From positions 954,217-1,018,216 of the forward strand of contig NZ_JAULSA010000001.1 of the NCBI RefSeq assembly GCF_030518235.1: a stretch of DNA of 64,000 bases, read 5' to 3'. This document shows positions 1-9,464 of this stretch, in pieces. Each line of letters starts with the position of its first letter. The stretch's first letter is position 1. This DNA comes from Saccharibacillus sp. CPCC 101409 (GTDB taxonomy: Bacteria; Bacillota; Bacilli; Paenibacillales; Paenibacillaceae). The notes beneath the pieces were generated by a model. That model made no database searches, was not told the DNA's origin, and saw only the letters and a program-made list of their open reading frames with translations. The position numbers and the translations under genes are program-made.

Positions 1-1
1 G

Positions 2-883
2 GCGTCGAAAGGTCCTTCGGACCAGCGCTGGTTCGATATTGTCGTCTATGCGATCGCGGCGATCCTTATGGTCGTCGTGCTGTATCCCCTGCTTTTTGTC
101 GTCACGGCTTCGTTCAGCGATCCCGCCAGGGTGCTGAACGGCGAAGTGTGGCTGCTTCCCAAAGGATTCACGCTCGAAGCCTACGCCAATATTTTGCACA
201 ACAACAAGATCTGGACCGGCTACGGCAATTCGATCGTCTACATGGTTGTCGGTACGCTGATCAATATCGTGATGACGCTGCTGGCAGCTTATCCGCTGTC
301 GAGACCGGATCTGCCTGGCCGCAAAGGGCTGATGATGATCGTGACGCTGACTATGTTCTTCAGCGGCGGTCTGATTCCGAACTACCTGCTCGTCAAAGAG
401 CTGGGCATGGTCGATACGATGTGGGCGCTGATTATTCCGGGAGCGATCTCGACCTACAATCTGATCGTTATGCGGACGTATTTCCAGAACAGCATTCCCT
501 GGGAACTCCAGGAAGCGGCGCATATCGACGGCTGTTCCAACTGGCGGCTGCTGATCAGCATCATTCTGCCGCTGTCCAAGCCGATCCTGGCCGTTATGGT
601 GCTGTTCTACGCGGTCGCGCACTGGAACTCTTTCTTCAACGCGCTGATCTATATTCGCAGCGAGGACAAATATCCGCTCCAGCTGGTGCTGCGCGAAATT
701 CTGCTGATCAGCCAGTCGGCGACGGAAGAAGGCGGCAACGTGGGGCTGGAGAAACAGATCCTGCTGTCCGAAAGCATCAAATACGCGGTCATCATCGTAT
801 CGAGTCTGCCGGTGCTGATTATGTATCCGTTCGTGCAGCGTCATTTTGTCAAAGGCGTCATGATCGGTTCGGTCAAAGGATAA
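2..883 (+). CDS. Carbohydrate ABC transporter permease, CUT1 family (5' partial)
   Basis: Inner-membrane permease of a binding-protein-dependent sugar importer, LplC/YtcP type. The frame is open to the first base, so the N-terminus lies outside the window; an internal ATG at 68 is inside the first membrane segment and is unlikely to be the start. Several hydrophobic segments are visible, plus the EAA loop (EAAHIDGCSNWRLL, near nt 511-550) that docks on the ATPase. The C-terminal motif VKGVMIGSVKG is shared with the permease ending at 14521, which marks both as the second permease of the same transporter type. It is followed after about 47 nt by two glycosidases on the same strand, which suggests an arabino-oligosaccharide substrate (inference). 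Confidence 0.93.
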   Translation, partial: ASKGPSDQRWFDIVVYAIAAILMVVVLYPLLFVVTASFSDPARVLNGEVWLLPKGFTLEAYANILHNNKIWTGYGNSIVYMVVGTLINIVMTLLAAYPLSRPDLPGRKGLMMIVTLTMFFSGGLIPNYLLVKELGMVDTMWALIIPGAISTYNLIVMRTYFQNSIPWELQEAAHIDGCSNWRLLISIILPLSKPILAVMVLFYAVAHWNSFFNALIYIRSEDKYPLQLVLREILLISQSATEEGGNVGLEKQILLSESIKYAVIIVSSLPVLIMYPFVQRHFVKGVMIGSVKG

Positions 884-930
884 CGCGATAGATACAAATA
901 CAAGGCATAACAGGCAACGGAGGGTTCCCA

Positions 931-2964
931 TTGAAAACTACAGCAGCAATTTCGGTCGACTGCGCTCGGCCGAGCGTGCATAAGATCAATCCTTATTTGT
1001 TCGGCCACTTTGTGGAAGATATCCGGGATCATATGGAAGCGATGCTGGCTTTTCCGCTGAAAGATATGGATTTCGAGAGCGAAGCGGAACTTTCGTCCGG
1101 CGTGTCGGGCGCCTGGTACGCTTATACGAACGGACGCAATACGCGTTACGCGCTCGAAGCGCCCGCGCCCAAGCACTCCGGCCGCGCCCAGCGCATCACC
1201 GTGCTGAGCGACGACGAAGCGTATGCGGGCATCGCCCAGCGCGCCGCGTTGAAAGGGCCAATGAATTACACCGTCAAACTGGCAGCCCGGGCTTCGGTCG
1301 AACTGAGTACGCTGGTGGCGGAAGTCGCGGACCGGCAGAGCGGCGAAGTGCTGGGCCGCGCGGACATCGCGCTGGACAGCCATAATTGGCGGGAATACCA
1401 AGCGGAGCTTGCGGTCGGCCGGGAATGCGCCGACGCGGAAGTGCGCGTTTATATCGCCGAAGACCATCCCAGATGGAACGACAGCGTCTCCACGGGGATG
1501 CTGTGGATCGATCACGTTTCGCTGCTGCCGGAAGACCATGTCGGCCTGGTCAAGCGCGAGGTCGTCGAGATGAGCCGGGATCTGAACGCGGGCATGATGC
1601 GCCTGGCGGGCAATTATATCAGCGCTTACCATTTCGAGCACGGCATCGGTCCGGAGCTGGAGCGCCCGGTCATGTACAACGAAGCATGGGGCGGCTGGAC
1701 AAGCAAATACTTCGGCACGGACGAGTTCGTGCGCTTCTGCCGGGAGCTGGACGTGGAGCCCTTGATCTGCGTGAACGACGGTTCCGGCACGCCGGAAGAA
1801 GCGGCGCAGTGGATCGAATACTGCAACGGCGCCGCCGATACGCCGATGGGCGCGCAGCGCGCCGCGAACGGCAGTCCGGAGCCGTACGGCGTGAAATACT
1901 GGGAGATCGGCAACGAAGTCTGGGGAGCCTGGCAGGTCGGAACCTGCACGGGCGAGCAGTTCGCCCGGCGGACGGCGGACTTTATCCGGGCGATGAAAGC
2001 CGCCGATCCTTCGATCGCGATCCTGGCCTGCGGACACACCGACCCGGAATGGAACCGCGCGGTGCTGGACCTGGTCGGCGAGCAGATCGATTATCTGACG
2101 CTGCATCTGTACCACGGTTATAACCGCTTCGCGATGGACCGTCATACACCGGCCGAAGAACGCTACAAAGCGATCGCCGCTTTTCCCGAATATACGCGCC
2201 TCAATCTGGCCGAGACCCGGGAAGCGATCGAAGCGGACGAGCGGCACCGTCATGTAAAGCTGGCGATTACCGAATACAATACGATGTATTATCCGAATAC
2301 GATCCGCAAAGGGCTGCCCGACGAGCATACGCTCGGCGCGGCGGTCGCCAACGCCGCCAACCTGAACGAAATGCTGAGAGCCGGCGACCTCGTGCAGATC
2401 GGCAGCTTCTCCGATCTGGTGAACGGCTGGCTCGGCGGCTGCATCCGGGTAGGCGATTATTACGCCGACCAGTACTGCGGGAAGGAAGCCGGCTGGAGCG
2501 GCCGTCCGCTGACCGTATACGGCACGCCGACTTACGAAGTGCTGAAGCTGTACGCGGGAAGAGACATCGCGCACGCGCTCGAAGTCGATACGCAGTGCGG
2601 CACTTTCTCGGTCGAGGCGAATAAGCCGACCCCCATTCCGCTGGACGCGCTGCCGGATCTGGATACGGCCGCTTTCGTCAACGAAGAAGGCGATGTGTTG
2701 ACCGTCTTTATCGTCAACCGGAGCCTGGAGCAAGTGAACGCTTCGCTCGCGCTTGCGGGCGGCGAAGCTTCCGGGGAAGCGGTGCTGCACGAGATTACGG
2801 GCGACTCCGCCTGGGACATCAATTCCGTATTCGAACCGGACCGGATCGCCTGCCGGACCCGCGGCATCGCGGCCGAAGATTGGAAGGCGGGGCTCGCGCT
2901 GCGCCCGGCTTCGGTCTACGCGCTTGAGATCGATATCGAGCGGCGGGAAGGAGAAGCGCAATGA
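931..2964 (+). CDS. Alpha-L-arabinofuranosidase, GH51 family
   Basis: Intracellular retaining glycosidase predicted to remove L-arabinofuranosyl residues from arabinan or arabinoxylan oligosaccharides. The protein has 677 residues with no signal peptide. The GH51 signature around WEIGNEVWG places the acid/base at Glu329, and ITEYN places the nucleophile at Glu448. It is longer than the roughly 500-residue AbfA type, with an N-terminal carbohydrate-binding-like stretch before the barrel, as in the larger GH51 subgroup. The start is TTG at 931, chosen because GGAGGG lies 6 nt upstream and no ATG is near. It follows the permease and overlaps the next gene by 4 nt (ATGA), so the three genes form one operon. 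Confidence 0.9.
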   Translation: MKTTAAISVDCARPSVHKINPYLFGHFVEDIRDHMEAMLAFPLKDMDFESEAELSSGVSGAWYAYTNGRNTRYALEAPAPKHSGRAQRITVLSDDEAYAGIAQRAALKGPMNYTVKLAARASVELSTLVAEVADRQSGEVLGRADIALDSHNWREYQAELAVGRECADAEVRVYIAEDHPRWNDSVSTGMLWIDHVSLLPEDHVGLVKREVVEMSRDLNAGMMRLAGNYISAYHFEHGIGPELERPVMYNEAWGGWTSKYFGTDEFVRFCRELDVEPLICVNDGSGTPEEAAQWIEYCNGAADTPMGAQRAANGSPEPYGVKYWEIGNEVWGAWQVGTCTGEQFARRTADFIRAMKAADPSIAILACGHTDPEWNRAVLDLVGEQIDYLTLHLYHGYNRFAMDRHTPAEERYKAIAAFPEYTRLNLAETREAIEADERHRHVKLAITEYNTMYYPNTIRKGLPDEHTLGAAVANAANLNEMLRAGDLVQIGSFSDLVNGWLGGCIRVGDYYADQYCGKEAGWSGRPLTVYGTPTYEVLKLYAGRDIAHALEVDTQCGTFSVEANKPTPIPLDALPDLDTAAFVNEEGDVLTVFIVNRSLEQVNASLALAGGEASGEAVLHEITGDSAWDINSVFEPDRIACRTRGIAAEDWKAGLALRPASVYALEIDIERREGEAQ

Positions 2965-4727
2965 CCACAAAAGGATATATCAAAGATTATCCGAGACCGC
3001 AGTTCGTGCGCGATAACTGGACGAACCTGAACGGCGAATGGGACTTCCGCTTCGACGACGACAACACCGGCGAAAGCGGGAAATGGAACGAGCGGCTGGA
3101 CGGTACTCACCGGATCAAGGTGCCGTTCACATACGAGACGCAGGCGAGCGGAATCGGCATCGAAGCCTTCCATCCCCGCGTCTGGTACGGCAGATCGGTT
3201 CGGATTCCGCAGGAAGCCCAAGGCAAGCGGGCGATCCTGCACTTCCAGGCGGTCGACCATACGGCCAAAGTCTGGGTGAACGGCGTGCTGGCCGGCGGCC
3301 ACCGGGGAGGCTACGCAGCATTCTCCGTGGACATTACCCCGCACCTGAAGTTCGGGACGGACAATCTAATTGTCGTCAAAGCGGAAGACAGCGACGACTG
3401 CACCCAGCCCCGGGGCAAGCAGCGCTGGACCGCGGACAACTTCGAATGCTTCTATGTGCAGACGACCGGCATCTGGCAGACCGTCTGGCTGGAGTATGTG
3501 GAGGAGCAGCGCATCGATTCGGTGAAGATCACGCCGAATCTCGACCGCGCTTCGGTTTCTTTCGATTACCGGGTGCACGGTCTGGAGACCGCGGCGGATG
3601 GTCTGAGACTGGAAGCGATCGTGACGTTCCAGGGCCGCCCGGTCAAGACGGTGAGCCTGGTTGCCGACCGGCCGCGGCTGAGCGTGGAAGTCGACCTGAT
3701 CCACGAAGCGGCCGGACCGTGGAAAAGATCGTTCTGGTCGCCGCGCCAGCCGAATCTGTTCGATGTGGAGTTCGTGCTGTATCAAGGAGAGGCCGTCGTC
3801 GATCGCGTCATGTCTTACTTCGGCATGCGCAAGATCTCGATCGAGAAAGGGCAGGTGCTGCTGAACAACGCGCCGCTCTACCAGCGCTTGATTCTGGATC
3901 AGGGATATTGGACGGAAAGCCATCTGACGCCTCCGAGCGAAGAAGCGCTGATCGCCGATATCGACGCCATGCTGGAGATGGGTTATAACGGCGTGCGCAA
4001 GCATATGAAGATCGAAGACGCCCGTTTCCTGTACTGGTGCGACGTCAAAGGCCTGCTGGTCTGGTCCGAAATGGCGGCGGCGTACGAGTATCACGACCAG
4101 GCGGTAGAGCAGTTCACGCAGGAATGGCTGGAGATCGTCCGGCAGCAGTACAACCATCCGAGCATTATCACCTGGGTGCCGTTCAACGAATCGTGGGGCA
4201 TCCACTATATCCGGCACGACCGGAGGCAGCAGCAGTTCACGGAAAGTATTTACCATCTGACCAAAAGTATCGATCCTTATCGGCCGGTTATTACCAACGA
4301 CGGCTGGGAGCATACCGTATCCGACATTATTACGCTGCACGATTACGTGGAGACCGGAGAAGGTTTCCTCAAGCGGTACGAAGGCAATAAGGAAGGTATC
4401 ATGAACAAGGAGATCGCCTGCAACCACTGGAAATATGCGTTTGCCGAAGGCTACGGGTACAGGGGACAGCCGATTATGATTACCGAGTTCGGCGGCATCG
4501 CGTTCCAATCGGACAAAGGCTGGGGTTACGGCCACCAGGTGCTGACGGACGAAGAGTTCCTGACCCGCTTCGACGGACTGACCCAGGCGATCAAAAGCGT
4601 GGATTATATTTGCGGTTACTGCTACACGCAGCTGGCCGATGTGCAGCAGGAGATCAACGGGCTGCTGACGGAAGACCGCCGGCCCAAATTCCCGCTGGAG
4701 CGGATCAAGGCGATCAATTTGAAATAA
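2961..4727 (+). CDS. Glycoside hydrolase family 2 enzyme (beta-galactosidase/beta-glucuronidase-like)
   Basis: Cytoplasmic retaining glycosidase of 588 residues with the GH2 order: N-terminal jelly-roll sugar-binding domain (about 1-190), immunoglobulin-like domain (about 190-290), then a TIM barrel. The acid/base is Glu410 in PFNESWG and the nucleophile is Glu509 in ITEFGG. It lacks the extra C-terminal domains of LacZ, so its size fits short GH2 enzymes. Start ATG 2961 overlaps the GH51 stop (ATGA) and is preceded by GGAAGGAG, so translation is probably coupled. Next to an arabinofuranosidase, the substrate may be a galactosyl or arabinosyl side chain; specificity cannot be read from sequence. 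Confidence 0.88.
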   Translation: MTTKGYIKDYPRPQFVRDNWTNLNGEWDFRFDDDNTGESGKWNERLDGTHRIKVPFTYETQASGIGIEAFHPRVWYGRSVRIPQEAQGKRAILHFQAVDHTAKVWVNGVLAGGHRGGYAAFSVDITPHLKFGTDNLIVVKAEDSDDCTQPRGKQRWTADNFECFYVQTTGIWQTVWLEYVEEQRIDSVKITPNLDRASVSFDYRVHGLETAADGLRLEAIVTFQGRPVKTVSLVADRPRLSVEVDLIHEAAGPWKRSFWSPRQPNLFDVEFVLYQGEAVVDRVMSYFGMRKISIEKGQVLLNNAPLYQRLILDQGYWTESHLTPPSEEALIADIDAMLEMGYNGVRKHMKIEDARFLYWCDVKGLLVWSEMAAAYEYHDQAVEQFTQEWLEIVRQQYNHPSIITWVPFNESWGIHYIRHDRRQQQFTESIYHLTKSIDPYRPVITNDGWEHTVSDIITLHDYVETGEGFLKRYEGNKEGIMNKEIACNHWKYAFAEGYGYRGQPIMITEFGGIAFQSDKGWGYGHQVLTDEEFLTRFDGLTQAIKSVDYICGYCYTQLADVQQEINGLLTEDRRPKFPLERIKAINLK

Positions 4728-4733
4728 CCGTTT

Positions 4734-4797
4734 GGAAAAAAAGCAAAGTCCCGACTCCGTTTCGCGGCGGAATCCGGGGCTTTTTGCTTTTTTTTGG
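4734..4797 (+). terminator. Rho-independent terminator after the GH51-GH2 operon
   Basis: A hairpin whose left arm AAAAAGCAAAG (with CCCG) pairs with a right arm CGGGGCTTTTTGCTTTTT, followed by a run of T. It begins a few bases after the GH2 stop codon. Confidence 0.85.
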
Positions 4798-4887
4798 ACA
4801 TTTGCACGAAGAACAGGAAAGCCGGATTCGCCGGCGTCGCTGCGAGAAGGGCTTGACGTTCGGTACAGCCTCCGGCCGGCCGAGCGG

Positions 4888-5184
4888 ATGGAACTCTCGT
4901 ATTTGTTTCGACTCCTGCTGCTGAACGGCCATGCTTACCAGACGCTGATTACGCGCGAGATGAAAGAGAAGACGCTGAGCGCGGCGGAAGCCGTCGAAGA
5001 TACGGTCCGCTGGCTGAACATGTCCGGCCTGCCCGAAGGCGAGCATGTGCGGGGCGTCGTATCGCGGTATGTGCAAGAGCGCGCCTCCGAAGGAAATATA
5101 GCGATCCGGCAGGGCGGCCGCTTCGGGAAAGTGCTGGTGCGCTTGAACGATCAGCGGATGTTCGGCAGGGAAGATCGCGTTTAG
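4888..5184 (+). CDS. Hypothetical small protein (98 aa), weakly supported
   Basis: Not recognised. The reading frame is open from the preceding terminator to 5184; the only plausible internal start is ATG 4888, and it has no clear ribosome site. The predicted product is helical (RLLLLNGHAYQTLITREM, SAAEAVEDTVRWL) with a basic C-terminus and no membrane segment or signal. It sits between the GH2 terminator and a second bidirectional terminator, which argues for some transcribed unit here. It may instead be a gene remnant. Confidence 0.35.
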   Translation: MELSYLFRLLLLNGHAYQTLITREMKEKTLSAAEAVEDTVRWLNMSGLPEGEHVRGVVSRYVQERASEGNIAIRQGGRFGKVLVRLNDQRMFGREDRV

Positions 5185-5213
5185 GCATCCAGTCGATATT
5201 GGTCGTCATCCGC

Positions 5214-5260
5214 AAAAAGGCCGTTTTTCCGTATGCGATATACGGAGAAACGGCCTTTTG
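5214..5260. terminator. Bidirectional rho-independent terminator
   Basis: AAAAAGGCCGTTT pairs with AAACGGCCTTTT, and a central CCGTAT/ATACGG extends the stem. It carries A-tract and T-tract on opposite sides, so it can serve both the + strand unit and the converging P450 gene. Confidence 0.85.
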
Positions 5261-5315
5261 TTTGCGCTGCTTGAAAGATTCGTTCAACGCTTCGTTCACT
5301 CAAAGATTCGTCCAC

Positions 5316-6533
5316 TCAACGCTTCACTTCGATCGGGAAGCTCTTCAGCGACTGCCCCGTAATCGAGACGGTCAGATGTTCGGATACGTTGAAGCCGCCC
5401 GGCAGCTTGATATCCGAGAAACGCTTGACGAACGCGCCCAGCGCCATATTCGCTTCCAGCCGCGCGAGCGGGGCTCCCAGGCAGAAGTGGGGACCCGCGC
5501 CGAACGTCAGATGCTGGAGCTTGCCGGGACGATGGATATCGAACCGTTCCGCATGGTCGAACTGGGACTCGTCGCGGTTCGCGGCGCCGATCCAGGCGAC
5601 GACGACCTGCCCTTTTTTCATCGGCGGGCCGAAAATGTCCGTATCCTGCGCCACCTGCCGGTCGATCGTCGCGCCGAAGCGGAAGCGCAGCACTTCTTCG
5701 ACCAGCTTGGGCACCAGCGACTCGTCGGCTCTCAATTCTTGATACACGCCCGGCTGGTCGATCAGCATGCAGTAGAACAGATTGGACAGCAGCGTGGTCG
5801 TCGTTTCGTTGCCCGCGCCGAGCAGCCCGATCGCCGACATGACGACTTCCTGGTCCGTCAGCGTTTCACCTTCGAGTTCCGCTTTGGTCAGGTCGGAGAT
5901 GATATCGTCGCCCGGATTGGCGCGTTTCTCCATCACGATCGGGTACAGGTATGCGCCGAATTCCTGCATCGCTTTGCCTTTTTGCTGCTCGATATCTTCA
6001 TAGGCGTCCATATTGTACGGCAGAAACAGAATATCCGACCAGGCTTTGATCAGATGCCGGTCGCGCGACGGGACGCCGAGCAGGTCGGCGATGACGGTTA
6101 CGGGCAGCGGAATCGCCAGCTTGTCCACGATATCGACGATATCGTCGCCTTCGATCTCCGCGATCAGCTCGTCGATGATCTCCTGGATTCTCGGCTCCCA
6201 GTCTTTGAGGCTGCGCGGCGTGAACGCCTGCGCCAGCAGGGCGCGCCGCTTGCGGTGTTCCGGAGGATCGACCATATTGACGTTGCTGCGGGTGTCGATC
6301 GTGCGCGGAATCGGGATCAGGCTGCGCGTTTTCTTGTTGGTGAACAGTTCGTGGTCGAACAGCACTTTCTTCACGGCATCGTACGAAAAAACGCTCCAGG
6401 CGTCCTGGCCGGCGTCGTACTCGACAGGCCGGTTTTCCCGCATCTCTCTGAACCACGGGTACGGCTCCCACTGCTCTTCCTTGGTTCTCAGATTCGAAAT
6501 CTCCTGCAGAATAACCTGATTGCTGTCTTTCAT
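5316..6533 (-). CDS. Cytochrome P450
   Basis: Soluble bacterial class P450 monooxygenase, 405 residues, resembling the Bacillus CYP107/CYP109 (YjiB) type. Visible landmarks are the I-helix oxygen-activation motif GAGNETT, the K-helix ExxR in EEVLRFR, and the haem-binding loop FGAGPHFCLG with the thiolate ligand Cys351. No reductase domain is fused, so it needs separate ferredoxin or flavodoxin partners, and none is adjacent. The start ATG at 6533 has GGGAGG upstream. It diverges from a PadR-family regulator across 244 nt, so regulation of the P450 by that repressor is likely (inference). The substrate is unknown. Confidence 0.94.
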   Translation of the reverse strand: MKDSNQVILQEISNLRTKEEQWEPYPWFREMRENRPVEYDAGQDAWSVFSYDAVKKVLFDHELFTNKKTRSLIPIPRTIDTRSNVNMVDPPEHRKRRALLAQAFTPRSLKDWEPRIQEIIDELIAEIEGDDIVDIVDKLAIPLPVTVIADLLGVPSRDRHLIKAWSDILFLPYNMDAYEDIEQQKGKAMQEFGAYLYPIVMEKRANPGDDIISDLTKAELEGETLTDQEVVMSAIGLLGAGNETTTTLLSNLFYCMLIDQPGVYQELRADESLVPKLVEEVLRFRFGATIDRQVAQDTDIFGPPMKKGQVVVAWIGAANRDESQFDHAERFDIHRPGKLQHLTFGAGPHFCLGAPLARLEANMALGAFVKRFSDIKLPGGFNVSEHLTVSITGQSLKSFPIEVKR

Positions 6534-6609
6534 CCAAGTTCCCTCCCAGGCGGAATAGTACTGCTGCTCGTTTTTTTGCGATTGCGTCGTTGTACAGAAC
6601 CGTTTTACG

Positions 6610-6648
6610 TTAACCTATGTTATTTTAACCTATAAGATACACCTGTAT
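6610..6648. promoter_or_regulatory. Candidate operator region between P450 and PadR genes
   Basis: Holds a direct repeat of TTAACCTAT (6610-6618 and 6625-6633) followed by the small palindrome ATACA-CC-TGTAT (6637-6648). AT-rich, placed where the divergent promoters must lie. PadR-family repressors bind short dyads of this kind; the match to this particular protein is inference. Confidence 0.4.
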
Positions 6649-6777
6649 TTTAGCATAGCGCATAGACAAAAAGGAAATTCGCTGGTCTTTGCCGCCCGGC
6701 GGCGGTACAATCAAGCGAACAATCAAGCGCGAAGAACGGAACGAAACGAACAAACAAACGAGGCGAAGGGGATTGCC

Positions 6778-7320
6778 ATGTATGCGGATATTCTGATTCT
6801 GGGCCAGCTGCTGACCGGACCCAAGCACGGCTACGAGATCAAAAAGAACGTTCAGGAAGCGCTCGGCGATACGTTCGAACTCAACAACAATGCGCTGTAT
6901 CCCGCGCTGCGGCGCTTTCTGGCGATGGGCGCGATGACCAAAGAAATAGAGAAAGGCGACGGCAAGCCCGATCGCCACGTTTATCTGCTGACGGAGACGG
7001 GCGAAGAAACTTTTAACGAGCTGGTACGCGATTTTCCGGAAAAAGCGGCGGTCAATCAGATCGAGTTTCTCGTCCGCGTCGCCCTGTTCGAACGGCTGAA
7101 TCCCGAGGTTCAGTTCGATATCCTGCGCAAACGGCTGGCCGTGCTGGACGAACAGATGAAGCGCAATCTTCAATACGAGCGGCTGCCGGCGCAGGACCGC
7201 TTCATGGCGGAAGTGATCTCGTTCAAAAAAGACCAGACGGAGCAGGAACGGGAGTGGGTGCGGCGGCTGATCGGGGAAATTCAGGCAGAGGAAGAGTCGA
7301 CGCAGAAAAGCGGACGGTAA
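6778..7320 (+). CDS. PadR family transcriptional regulator
   Basis: DNA-binding repressor of 180 residues. The N-terminal winged helix has the family hallmark GPKHGYEIKK (about 14-23), the recognition-helix region NNNALYPALRRF (about 41-52) and the wing ending in HVYLLTETG. The longer C-terminal half is helical and rich in charged residues, as in PadR subfamily 2 dimerisation domains. The start ATG 6778 has AAGGGGA 5-6 nt upstream. It is divergent from the P450 gene, a common arrangement in which PadR proteins respond to a small hydrophobic ligand that the neighbour exports or modifies. Confidence 0.9.
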   Translation: MYADILILGQLLTGPKHGYEIKKNVQEALGDTFELNNNALYPALRRFLAMGAMTKEIEKGDGKPDRHVYLLTETGEETFNELVRDFPEKAAVNQIEFLVRVALFERLNPEVQFDILRKRLAVLDEQMKRNLQYERLPAQDRFMAEVISFKKDQTEQEREWVRRLIGEIQAEEESTQKSGR

Positions 7321-7380
7321 GGCGCCTGCCGCCGTTTCGAGGTCCCGAATACACGGCCGGCAGAACATGTTGAATCCGGA

Positions 7381-7433
7381 AAAAGAAAAGCGCCGCGCAG
7401 ACTTTTGGCCGCGAACGCTTTTCTTCTTTTTTT
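7381..7433 (+). terminator. Rho-independent terminator after padR-like gene
   Basis: AAGAAAAGCG pairs with CGCTTTTCTT, ending in a T-tract. Confidence 0.85.
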
Positions 7434-7466
7434 GATTTTTCTAGAAAATGCCCCGGTAACTTCTTA

Positions 7467-7523
7467 AAAGAGGCCCTCTTTATATATGAGTGAGGACGCT
7501 ATAATTTTATGAAAGCGGATACA
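7467..7523 (+). promoter_or_regulatory. Promoter of the sensor kinase operon with dyad and cre-like box
   Basis: A -10 box TATAAT lies at 7500-7505 with only a weak -35. Upstream is a perfect dyad AAAGAGG-C-CCTCTTT (7467-7481). Directly downstream, where transcription should start, is TGAAAGCGGATACA (7510-7523), which fits the relaxed CcpA cre consensus WTGNAANCGNWNNCW. A nearly identical box follows the promoter at 12669, so the kinase and the transporter operon are probably under common carbon catabolite repression. Confidence 0.6.
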
Positions 7524-7604
7524 AAAAATTAAGACTGCCGGTTTACTCGTTCCTGTCCTATGATAGAACAAGGTCGGAATGCGAGATTGGGGAAGGTTTG
7601 GGGG

Positions 7605-9464
7605 ATGAATAATAAACGTTGGATTTCGGAAGCGGTGCTAAAGGTGAGAAGCATGAAATTTCAAAACAAGCTTATGCTGGGTTACCTGTTGATCTGCATC
7701 ATTCCGCTCGTGAGTGTAAGCGTCGTCATCTTTCGCCAATCGGCTGTGGAACTGGAGAGTTCTTCCCAGGAGTTTGCGGCCCTGTATACGTCTCAGATTC
7801 GGACCTCGCTCGAGAATCTGATGCAGGAGTACGACAAGTTGACCAAGTCGGTGCTGATCGACAACCAACTGATCTATAAGCTCGGAGACGAGCGGAACCG
7901 TTCCATCGACGAAGTGATCGTGCAGCGCGTGGCCGTGCAGCGGCTGCTGATGCGGGTCGCGCTGCTCAAACCGGAGATCGGCACGGTCATGCTGATCGAC
8001 CGGGACGAGCGGGTGTACCAGTATTCCACGAACACGGGTACAGTCGGCGAGGCTGCGCTGCTGTCGCAGCCATGGTATAAACGGGTGCGCGAAGCGGACG
8101 ATACTTTTTTTATTACCGGCCTGCACGACCGCTCTTACTACAACGACAGCGAAGAAGGAGCGATCGTCACCGTCGGCCGCGTCCTGCTCAGTTCCGAGGG
8201 AGCGTACGCCGGCATCCTGCTGATCGATCTAGACCCTTTTGCCCTATTGCAGCTGGATGAAGATTTCGTTTCGGCACGGGACAAGTACGGGATGAGCGTC
8301 ACGATCCGCAACCGGCGGGAAGAAATCTTGTACCAGTCCGACGCCGCCAGCGGGCGCGTCCGCTGGCAGGAAGTGTTGGAGCGCGGCAGCGCCTATTCGC
8401 AGGACCCGGGCGACCGCGGCAGAATCGTGCTGTCGGGCCGGACCGAGTTGGGCAATCTGCTGATTCAGACGGAAATTCCCCGCGAGAAACTTCTGTCGAA
8501 CATCAACAAGATCAAAGGCGTTACCGTGATCGTAATTCTGGCGAGCTGTTTGATTCTGACGCTGATGTCGCTTGCCCTGAGCTATACGGTTACCCGGCCG
8601 ATCAAAGAATTGAGGCGCAGCATGAAGGAAGCCGAAGCGGGGCGTTACCTGCCGATCGAGAAGAAGCAGGCGGGCGACGAGATCGGAAGCCTGGTCGGCA
8701 GCTACAACAAGATGATCGTCACCATCCGCACGCTGATCGAAGACGTTTATATCGGGGAGATCAAGCACCGCAGAGCCAAGCTGGTCGCGCTCCAGAACCA
8801 GATCAATCCGCATATGCTCTACAATACGCTGGAGTCGATCCGGATGAAGGCGCTGGTGAACGACGACGAAGAAGCCGCCGACATGATCAAGATTCTGGCG
8901 CGTATGTTCCGGCTGGTGCTGGGCAAGGAAGGCAAATGGCATTCGATCAAGCACGAGCTGGAGTATACGGAGAATTATGTGCGGCTGCAAAATCTGCGGT
9001 TCGACAACAAATTCCTGCTGGATATCCGCGTGCCGGAAGAAATCCAGCGGTGCAGCATTATCCCGCTGGTCTTCCAGCCGATCGTCGAGAACAGCATCAA
9101 TCACGGATTCGAAGGCTACGGCCGCACGATGAATATCCGCATCGAAGGAAGCGTCGCGGACGGCGGCGAGATTCGAATCCGGATTTCCGACGACGGCGTC
9201 GGCATGACGGAGGAAACGCGGCGCAAACTGACTATTCTGCTGGAAGAAGCGGGACTCGACAAATACAAGCTGGAACCGACGGACGAGCCGGGCGGCAAAG
9301 GGCTGGGACTGAAAAATATCGCCGAGCGACTCAAGCTTCATTACGGAGACCGCTACGGTCTGTCGCTCGATCCCGCGTCCGCCAGAGGCGTAGCCGTCGA
9401 GTTCCTGATTCCGAGATCGGAAGGGCCGACCTCGATAACAGAAGCAAGGAGGGGTCCGGGATGA
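7605..9464 (+). CDS. Two-component sensor histidine kinase, YesM type
   Basis: Membrane sensor that phosphorylates the response regulator encoded next. The 619-residue protein has TM1 (about 24-43), an extracytoplasmic sensor region (about 44-300), TM2 (about 305-327), a HAMP linker, the His_kinase (PF06580) block with phospho-acceptor His403 in INPHMLYNTLE, and a HATPase domain with N-box VENSINHG, DDGVGM and GKGLGLKNI. Start ATG 7605 is preferred because GGAAGG lies 9 nt upstream; ATG 7560 and 7653 are alternatives. It overlaps the regulator gene by 4 nt. YesM/YesN pairs in this family sense plant oligosaccharides and switch on the neighbouring transporter. Confidence 0.92.
   Translation: MNNKRWISEAVLKVRSMKFQNKLMLGYLLICIIPLVSVSVVIFRQSAVELESSSQEFAALYTSQIRTSLENLMQEYDKLTKSVLIDNQLIYKLGDERNRSIDEVIVQRVAVQRLLMRVALLKPEIGTVMLIDRDERVYQYSTNTGTVGEAALLSQPWYKRVREADDTFFITGLHDRSYYNDSEEGAIVTVGRVLLSSEGAYAGILLIDLDPFALLQLDEDFVSARDKYGMSVTIRNRREEILYQSDAASGRVRWQEVLERGSAYSQDPGDRGRIVLSGRTELGNLLIQTEIPREKLLSNINKIKGVTVIVILASCLILTLMSLALSYTVTRPIKELRRSMKEAEAGRYLPIEKKQAGDEIGSLVGSYNKMIVTIRTLIEDVYIGEIKHRRAKLVALQNQINPHMLYNTLESIRMKALVNDDEEAADMIKILARMFRLVLGKEGKWHSIKHELEYTENYVRLQNLRFDNKFLLDIRVPEEIQRCSIIPLVFQPIVENSINHGFEGYGRTMNIRIEGSVADGGEIRIRISDDGVGMTEETRRKLTILLEEAGLDKYKLEPTDEPGGKGLGLKNIAERLKLHYGDRYGLSLDPASARGVAVEFLIPRSEGPTSITEARRGPG

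Noticed and set aside
841..2970. 709-codon reverse frame opposite the GH51 gene
   Set aside because: A GC-rich shadow frame: the + strand protein has full family motifs and a proper ribosome site.
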